Shown here in pieces: positions 28,922 through 33,508 of a DNA stretch of 33,508 nucleotides. The notes below the pieces were generated by a model. The model saw only the letters and a program-made list of their open reading frames with translations, was not told the DNA's origin and made no database searches. Source of the stretch: Pokkaliibacter plantistimulans (GTDB taxonomy: Bacteria; Pseudomonadota; Gammaproteobacteria; Pseudomonadales; Balneatricaceae); assembly GCF_003194385.1 (NCBI RefSeq), contig NZ_LAPT01000076.1, forward strand, positions 1-33,508. Direction: 5' to 3'. The translations under genes were made by a program, and so were the position numbers. Numbering within the stretch: position 1 is the first letter of the stretch; each line of letters starts with the position of its first letter.

Positions 28922-30970
28922 TCAGGTCGCGCCCTCCGCCTTCTTGCGTGTCCGTTTCTTCTTGCCTCCCCCATCCATTACCCCTTTGCACTCAGGATAA
29001 CGAGTGCAGCCCCAGAACGGGCCATTGGCGCCACTGCGCTTGCGCATGGGCGCGGAACATAGCGGACAGGCTTGTGTTGGGGTAGCGGCAATCTGTAATG
29101 CCCCGCGCCCGGCCTGTTTGGCTTCATGAACAAGATGAGTGATCCATTGCGCCTGAGTGGCGACAAACTGATCCAGTGTCAGTTGGCCTTGCTCAATGGC
29201 CGACAACGCCTGCTCCCACAGTGCGGTGGTACCGGGGTCGGTGAGCGGCTGGGGAAGGGCATCAATCAGTGACTGAGCGGCATCGGTAGACCGCACGGAT
29301 CGCTTACTGCTCAGCAGAAACCCCCGTTTGATCAGCCCCTCGATAATGGCCGCCCGGGTAGCTTCGGTACCGATGCCAGACGTCTCGCTCAGTTTGGCCT
29401 TTAGACGCGGATCAGCGACATAGCGCGCAATGCCCTTCATCGCCGCGATCAGCGTCCCCTGAGTAAAAAATTTGGGCGGCGTGGTCTTCTTCTCCACGAC
29501 TTGGGCATCGGTGACCGGGCAAACGTGTCCTTGCTCCAACGGGGGCAACTCCTGCCCGCCGGCATCGCTATTCTCAGCCTCATCAGACTCCGCCCCGTCA
29601 GCAGACAACGAAGCCGATGCAGAAGATTTGACCATCAGCGCCCGCCATCCGGCAACGGCGACCACTTTGCCTACGGCCTTAAACTGCTGCCCCAGTGCGA
29701 CCAACATCACCTCCGTTCGGTCATACTCGTGAGCGGGCATAAACTGCATCAGATAATGCAAACGGATCAGCTCATACACCCGACGCTCGTCCTCGGTCAT
29801 CGCCGACAGATCAATCACCCCCATCGTCGGAATAATGGCGTGGTGGTCTGACGCATTCACTTTTTCATCGTTCCAGACTGATGACCGCAGCCGACTGTCC
29901 AGCTGCATCACCAGCGGCCCCAGGGACGGATCGGACTGAGCCAGCGCCTGCAGGACGGGTTTCACCTCATCCAGCATCGCCACCGGCAGATACCTGCAAT
30001 CCGAACGGGGATAGGTGGTGGCTTTATGTTTCTCATACAGCGACTGAGCGATATCCAGTGTCTGTTGCACCCCAAAACCAAACTTGCGGTCACAGACCTG
30101 CTGTAAGGCGCTCAGACTAAAGGGCAGGGGAGGCTGCTCACGCACTCGCTTCACCTCCACAGAAGCGACCTGTGCCGCCTGCCCCCGGAGTCGGGCAGCC
30201 AGTTGCTGCGCAATCGGGCCGTTAATACAACGCCCCTCCTCATCTGCCACCTGGGCCACGGGTAACCACTGCGCGGCAAAGGTGCGGCCATGGCCGCCTG
30301 CAGACGTGATCACCACATCAAAAAACGGCTTGGATACAAAACGGGCGATCTCCCGATCCCGCGCGACCACCAGTGCCAGCGTAGGCGTCTGCACTCGCCC
30401 GACGGATAGCACCCCCTGATAACCCTGCTGCTTGGCCAGCAGCGAATACAGGCGGGTCATGTTCATACCGACAATGTAGTCGGCACGGGATCGGGCCAGC
30501 GCCGACCAGTACAGGGGCTCCTTGGAGGCACCGGGCAACAGTGATGCCAGCGCTTTGCGCAAAGTGGCCTCATCCTGAGAAGAGGTCCACAACCGATGCA
30601 CGGGGCCTTTGCGCCAGTTGCAGTGCTCCAGGATCTCACGGGCGATCATCTCCCCCTCACGCCCCGCATCGGTCGCAATGACCACTGACGTGGCTTGAGA
30701 TAACAGAGACTTAATCGCTTTGAATTGTTTAGCTTTGTCACGGTCCACCCGCATGGTCCACTCGCTGGGAATCATAGGCAGCTGCTCCAGCCGCCACTCC
30801 GCCCAGTCCGGGTTCAACTCGTCGGGTTCCGCCATCCGTAACAGATGACCGATGCACCAGGTCACTATGACGCCATTCCCCAGCAAGCACCCCTCACCGC
30901 GCTTGCTTGCGCCTACCAAGGACGCGATCTCTTTTGCCTGACTGGGCTTCTCACACAAAATCAGCTGCAT
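28922..30970 (-). CDS. topB: DNA topoisomerase III
   Basis: 682 residues, near the usual length. A type IA topoisomerase that relaxes negative supercoils and decatenates, acting with ICE replication and transfer. Visible: Toprim N-terminus MQLILCEKPSQAKEIA with the acidic motif DAGREGE at 101-107, SVGRVQTPTLALVV, the active-site Tyr in TTYPRSD near residue 320, HHAIIPT near 375, and a C-terminal zinc finger (CPLCSAPM, then WGCTRYPECKG). ATG 30970 is chosen because it opens the conserved N-terminus and has GAGGTG upstream. Dyad copy 5 lies 76 nt upstream. ICE-borne copies coexist with chromosomal topB. Confidence 0.97.
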   Translation of the reverse strand: MQLILCEKPSQAKEIASLVGASKRGEGCLLGNGVIVTWCIGHLLRMAEPDELNPDWAEWRLEQLPMIPSEWTMRVDRDKAKQFKAIKSLLSQATSVVIATDAGREGEMIAREILEHCNWRKGPVHRLWTSSQDEATLRKALASLLPGASKEPLYWSALARSRADYIVGMNMTRLYSLLAKQQGYQGVLSVGRVQTPTLALVVARDREIARFVSKPFFDVVITSAGGHGRTFAAQWLPVAQVADEEGRCINGPIAQQLAARLRGQAAQVASVEVKRVREQPPLPFSLSALQQVCDRKFGFGVQQTLDIAQSLYEKHKATTYPRSDCRYLPVAMLDEVKPVLQALAQSDPSLGPLVMQLDSRLRSSVWNDEKVNASDHHAIIPTMGVIDLSAMTEDERRVYELIRLHYLMQFMPAHEYDRTEVMLVALGQQFKAVGKVVAVAGWRALMVKSSASASLSADGAESDEAENSDAGGQELPPLEQGHVCPVTDAQVVEKKTTPPKFFTQGTLIAAMKGIARYVADPRLKAKLSETSGIGTEATRAAIIEGLIKRGFLLSSKRSVRSTDAAQSLIDALPQPLTDPGTTALWEQALSAIEQGQLTLDQFVATQAQWITHLVHEAKQAGRGALQIAATPTQACPLCSAPMRKRSGANGPFWGCTRYPECKGVMDGGGKKKRTRKKAEGAT

Positions 30971-31046
30971 TCCCACCTCATCCCCTGTGCACATCACATA
31001 TCAACGAGGCACAGGATCAGAAAAGACAGCGACAAATACCGCAGGG

Positions 31047-31071
31047 AACCCTCACGGGCGAAGGAAGGAAT
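31047..31071 (-). promoter_or_regulatory. Repeated dyad, copy 5
   Basis: Minus-strand ATTCCT-N13-AGGGTT (two mismatches in the first half), then CCCTGCGG, 76 nt upstream of the topB start. Distance and extension match the better copies. Confidence 0.5.
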
Positions 31072-31160
31072 GCCACCAGGCAACGTACAAAACCAACGTA
31101 CCGAAAACGGCAGGCAGCAACAGAAGGGCAGGAGAAAAACACGGAACGGATCGCACCACC

Positions 31161-31270
31161 GGCCACGCAGTGGCCCGACGTGATGCCAGCCCCGCAGGGG
31201 CCAGCGGTGCCCAGCCACCCCACGGGGTATCCGGCAGGACACCCACAGACATGCTAGCCCCGCAGGGGCC
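31161..31270. repeat. Cluster of short hairpins, two with identical sequence
   Basis: GGCCAC-GCA-GTGGCC at 31161-31175, then two exact copies of AGCCCCGCAGGGGCC (31188-31202 and 31256-31270), each a hairpin with the loop GCA, and an ACCCC/GGGGT hairpin near 31217-31228 between them. There is no T tract. The cluster lies between the gene ending at 31316 and the topB leader. Confidence 0.6.
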
Positions 31271-31315
31271 GGGCGCCGCCTCAGCTACTGGCTGACTTGG
31301 GTGTGAAGACAGGTC

Positions 31316-31882
31316 TCACCGTACCGCCTCCATACTCTTGTTCAGCACCACCCCCACCGCGACCTTCGCTATCGACAACATCGTTGCAGGCGGTACGGTG
31401 TCCCGGTTGTCATAATGGCCACAATTTTTTGTGACGGTGACGGCAGGCGTCTTTTCCTGAAGATCAATGACCAGATGCTGAGCAATGCAGCGTGCGACAA
31501 ACGCGCTACTCTGGCCACTACGGGTGATGCTCTCACCCGGAAATTCGGTCTGATAGAGCCCAAATGCCTCAAAGGTAATTACCCTCTCCCCCTCCCTCAG
31601 CGTCACCGTGGCTGTCGTTTCGTAGGGATCAATAACCGAGCCAGCCTCAGACTCAATGCGCACTACACCTGCATCCTTTGCATCACTGAGTTGTTTATCC
31701 AATTGCTGGGACGCCTCGTGTAGCTGAACACGCCCTGCATCTACCCAGCTGTACCAACCATTTTTAACACCCAAGAAGAGGGCAACAATAATCATCACAC
31801 CCAGAATCAACACAGCTAGCGCGTGGAAATACTGATCCAGCTCATCCAACATACTCCCGCCTGACTTGTTATCAGCACTCAT
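31316..31882 (-). CDS. Membrane-anchored protein, unknown function
   Basis: 188 residues: a short cytoplasmic N-terminus, one transmembrane helix (about 20-40, HALAVLILGVMIIVALFLGV), a charged helical segment (QLHEASQQLDKQLSDAKDAG) and a beta-rich domain with TATVTLREGERVITFEAFGL. The ATG overlaps the TGA of the DUF3158 gene (ATGA), so it is the third gene of that coupled operon. It is not part of the family set I know for this operon and may be an accessory addition. No T4SS family recognised. Confidence 0.7.
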   Translation of the reverse strand: MSADNKSGGSMLDELDQYFHALAVLILGVMIIVALFLGVKNGWYSWVDAGRVQLHEASQQLDKQLSDAKDAGVVRIESEAGSVIDPYETTATVTLREGERVITFEAFGLYQTEFPGESITRSGQSSAFVARCIAQHLVIDLQEKTPAVTVTKNCGHYDNRDTVPPATMLSIAKVAVGVVLNKSMEAVR

Positions 31883-32370
31883 ACCCGCTCCTCACTCCAC
31901 ACTTTTTCTGCCGACTCCATCTTCGTCAGCCCATCCGCTGACTGCCGGATCAGCGTACTGCAGATACTCATCTGCAGATTGAACGCCACCCGATCCTGCT
32001 CCATGGCCAGCAGTGATTGCCTGACGCTCACATCAATCTGCTTCTGCATGACCGATTCCCACAATGGCACACCGGACACACCGGCCTGATGATCCGGCAA
32101 ACGCCAGCGCAGAAAACTGGCCCCGGACCCTGCTCGCTGCAGCCGCAGAATCGCGCCGAGCTGCCAGACATAGTTCAGCTCCTCTGACTGCCGGACGATA
32201 TGCCGACCCAGGACCAGGAGCCCCTCGCGGGACTCCTCGGCCTGCACACCCAATAACGCGATTCTCCCCTTACCCTTAAAAGGAAAAAGGCCTTTTAGGG
32301 AGGGAACGTTTGCGGCCTGCGACAGCAGCTCTGGGGAGGCTTCGTTTGCGGGGGTATAGACGCGAATCAC
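31879..32370 (-). CDS. DUF3158 family ICE protein
   Basis: 163 residues starting with GTG at 32370, which overlaps the preceding TGA (GTGA). Typical content: LKGLFPFKGKGRIALLGVQA in the N-terminal third, then VLGRHIVRQSEELNYVWQLG and FLRWRLPDHQAGVSGVPLWE, ending with VAFNLQMSICSTLIRQSADG. This protein directly follows PFL_4669-type genes in related ICEs. Biochemical role unknown. Confidence 0.82.
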   Translation of the reverse strand: MIRVYTPANEASPELLSQAANVPSLKGLFPFKGKGRIALLGVQAEESREGLLVLGRHIVRQSEELNYVWQLGAILRLQRAGSGASFLRWRLPDHQAGVSGVPLWESVMQKQIDVSVRQSLLAMEQDRVAFNLQMSICSTLIRQSADGLTKMESAEKVWSEERV

Positions 32371-33269
32371 GCCTCGACCTCGATGTCAGATACCCCTGCC
32401 CCAGTCATCTTCGTAGCACCATTGATCACTGCCCCAGTCACTTCCTCTCCTGCCTCGTCCAGCGCTTCGGTAGCAGATACTGCGTCAGTCACTGTGTTGA
32501 TCGGGGGGTGTCCAGCAGCCAGACCTGCCCGCGTGGCCAGCGCCTCATTCATGGCATCCAGCTGGGCCTTGGGCAGAGGAGGGGAGAACTGTGAGCGCAG
32601 GGTTCCATCCAGAATACCTGCCGGCAACTCCCCGTTGCGCTCGATGGCGGCCAGCACCTTGGCGCCACCAAGCACATAGTCGGCACGGGTCAGGCCGGTA
32701 TAGCGATAGCGGCGAGACTTATCAAACACACTGCGGACCACCCGGGCTGCATCTCTGATTAAGAGCTTCTTATCCACATTACCGATCAGCCCCACATGGC
32801 TGGCCAGCAGTATCGACCGGATCAACTCGTCAAAATCCGACACCAGATAGCTGCCCTGGAACGCCAGTGGCGTGGCGCTGATCACCGGGAACTGCCGTGG
32901 ACTGACCGACAGGTTGTCCGTCATGGAGATCGATGACGGTACCTGGCTTAACACTGCGCTGATGGTTTGTTTCTGCTCCAGCAGGGTCTGACGGGCTTTG
33001 GCGATGGCCTGCTCGATGTCCAGCATGTGCTTGTCGGCATAGGGATCCCACATCCCAGATGCCACCGTGGTCTGGTGCATATTGGACATGAACACGCGCA
33101 TTCCGGGGCGATTGAACGGACGCCCATTGGACTCATCGGCATGGTTGTCGTCGTTGATGTTGACGCCTTCCCACAGCCGACAAGCGTGGAAAGTATGCAG
33201 CTGGATAGTGATGGTCGAGCGCAGCGCCCCCAGCTGGGGGGCGGTTACGGAAATAGCAGAATCAGACAT
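32367..33269 (-). CDS. ICE protein, TIGR03761/PFL_4669 type
   Basis: 300 residues. Family blocks: SAISVTAPQLGALRSTITIQ, LHTFHACRLWEGV, GMRVFMSNMHQTTVASGMWD and DPYADKHMLDIEQAIAKARQ, then SPRQFPVISATPLAFQGSYL and RRYRYTGLTRADYVLGGAKV. AGGAG lies 7 nt before ATG 33269; an upstream GTG (33275) is less well placed. It opens the coupled operon with DUF3158. PFL_4669-type proteins are conserved across the element family; their role in replication or transfer is not established. Confidence 0.92.
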   Translation of the reverse strand: MSDSAISVTAPQLGALRSTITIQLHTFHACRLWEGVNINDDNHADESNGRPFNRPGMRVFMSNMHQTTVASGMWDPYADKHMLDIEQAIAKARQTLLEQKQTISAVLSQVPSSISMTDNLSVSPRQFPVISATPLAFQGSYLVSDFDELIRSILLASHVGLIGNVDKKLLIRDAARVVRSVFDKSRRYRYTGLTRADYVLGGAKVLAAIERNGELPAGILDGTLRSQFSPPLPKAQLDAMNEALATRAGLAAGHPPINTVTDAVSATEALDEAGEEVTGAVINGATKMTGAGVSDIEVEA

Positions 33270-33330
33270 GAACACACTCCTGATTGGATAGCGAAGCGAA
33301 AATAGAAACGAAACATGAGCAAGAACAAGC

Positions 33331-33366
33331 GAGAAAAGCGGCGCCGGATCTACGTCCGGCTGCCGC
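33331..33366 (-). terminator. Terminator-like stem in the leader of the PFL_4669 operon
   Basis: A long GC-rich stem (33338-33348 with 33355-33366, one bulged base) is followed on the minus strand by TTTTCTCGC. It lies between dyad copy 6 and the start at 33269, so it would act as an attenuator for that operon if the promoter is upstream of it. Confidence 0.55.
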
Positions 33367-33405
33367 TACGCAGTGTGTTCAACAACGACCAGCAACTCAG
33401 CAGGA

Positions 33406-33430
33406 AACCCTCAGAGACAGGCTGAGAGTA
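33406..33430 (-). promoter_or_regulatory. Repeated dyad, copy 6
   Basis: Minus-strand TACTCT-N13-AGGGTT (two mismatches in the first half) followed by TCCTGCTG, matching the extension of the other copies. It is 136 nt upstream of the PFL_4669-type start, with a terminator-like stem in between. Confidence 0.5.
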
Positions 33431-33478
33431 GGGATATGGAGGGGGAGGGGCATTGCCTCAGCTGACCCTAATTTGGTT

Positions 33479-33501
33479 AAGTGGTGACACTGTCACCACT
33501 T
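33479..33501. promoter_or_regulatory. 23-bp perfect palindrome, probable operator
   Basis: AAGTGGTGACA-C-TGTCACCACTT: 11-bp perfect arms around one central base. Symmetry and AT/GC make-up suit a dimeric repressor or activator site rather than a terminator. It sits about 210 bp upstream of the PFL_4669-type operon, at the right edge of the window, so a divergent gene beyond the edge may share it. Confidence 0.55.
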
Positions 33502-33508
33502 TACTAAC

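Noticed and set aside
28478-29085. Long plus-strand frames opposite the 3' end of topB
   Set aside because: They are antisense to a certain gene over much of their length and lack Shine-Dalgarno signals.
33284-33487. Plus-strand frames at the right edge, including an Arg-rich 36-codon frame from 33315
   Set aside because: No Shine-Dalgarno, and the composition is explained by the GC-rich stem at 33338-33366 and the palindrome.

Overview
The window is the conjugation and replication core of a large integrative and conjugative element (or a plasmid of the same lineage) from a moderately GC-rich bacterium, most likely a gammaproteobacterium. The gene set and order match the genomic-island (GI/type G) T4SS family of PFGI-1, pKLC102, SPI-7 and ICEHin1056. 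Nearly all genes are on the minus strand, so transcription runs from high to low coordinates.

Layout in transcription order. (1) 33.5-31.3 kb: a regulatory leader (23-bp palindrome, repeated dyad, terminator-like stem) and a coupled operon of a TIGR03761/PFL_4669-type protein, a DUF3158 protein and a membrane-anchored protein. (2) 31.3-28.9 kb: a hairpin-rich gap, then topB (topoisomerase III). (3) 28.9-27.8 kb: about 1.1 kb with no convincing gene, holding an A-tract run and inverted repeats. (4) 27.8-21.9 kb: an accessory block with the STY4534-type ICE replication protein, RadC and eight or nine unrecognised genes. Four of these are related to one another in a mosaic way, and several have the same hairpin between the preceding gene and their Shine-Dalgarno. 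(5) 21.7-20.8 kb: a lone putative regulator with repeated helical/HTH-like units. (6) 20.6-13.5 kb: the PilL-to-TraD operon: PilL-like lipoprotein, coiled-coil membrane protein, TIGR03759, lytic transglycosylase, TIGR03765, a small Walker-A protein, the coupling protein TraD and TIGR03747. It ends in an array of stem-loops. (7) 13.1-4.7 kb: the T4SS core operon: RAQPRD protein, a chimeric duplicate ORF, DUF3262/TIGR03758, TIGR03745, TIGR03750, TIGR03746, TIGR03749, TIGR03752 (VirB10-like), TIGR03751 lipoprotein and the TIGR03744 ATPase, closed by a terminator. (8) 4.6-0 kb: a mixed-strand accessory region with a CsrA-domain protein, a possible Imm49-like protein, a lipoprotein and small membrane proteins. 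A new gene starts at the left edge.

The most interesting signal is regulatory. A dyad AACCCT-N13-AGGGTT with invariant spacing occurs seven times. Five copies lie 63-76 nt upstream of a start codon, each oriented toward that gene: PilL operon, T4SS operon, topB, the 2448 membrane protein and the rightward 4236 gene. The other two lie in the leaders of the PFL_4669 and 27.8-kb operons. This looks like a shared operator or leader element co-ordinating the element's modules. Other notable items are the hairpin-leader/mosaic-paralogue block, an ICE-borne CsrA homologue, and a recent tandem duplication that fused the start of the DUF3262 gene to RAQPRD. Relaxase, integrase, att sites and the TraG/TraU-like module are not in the window. 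Family names come from reading the sequence without database searches.
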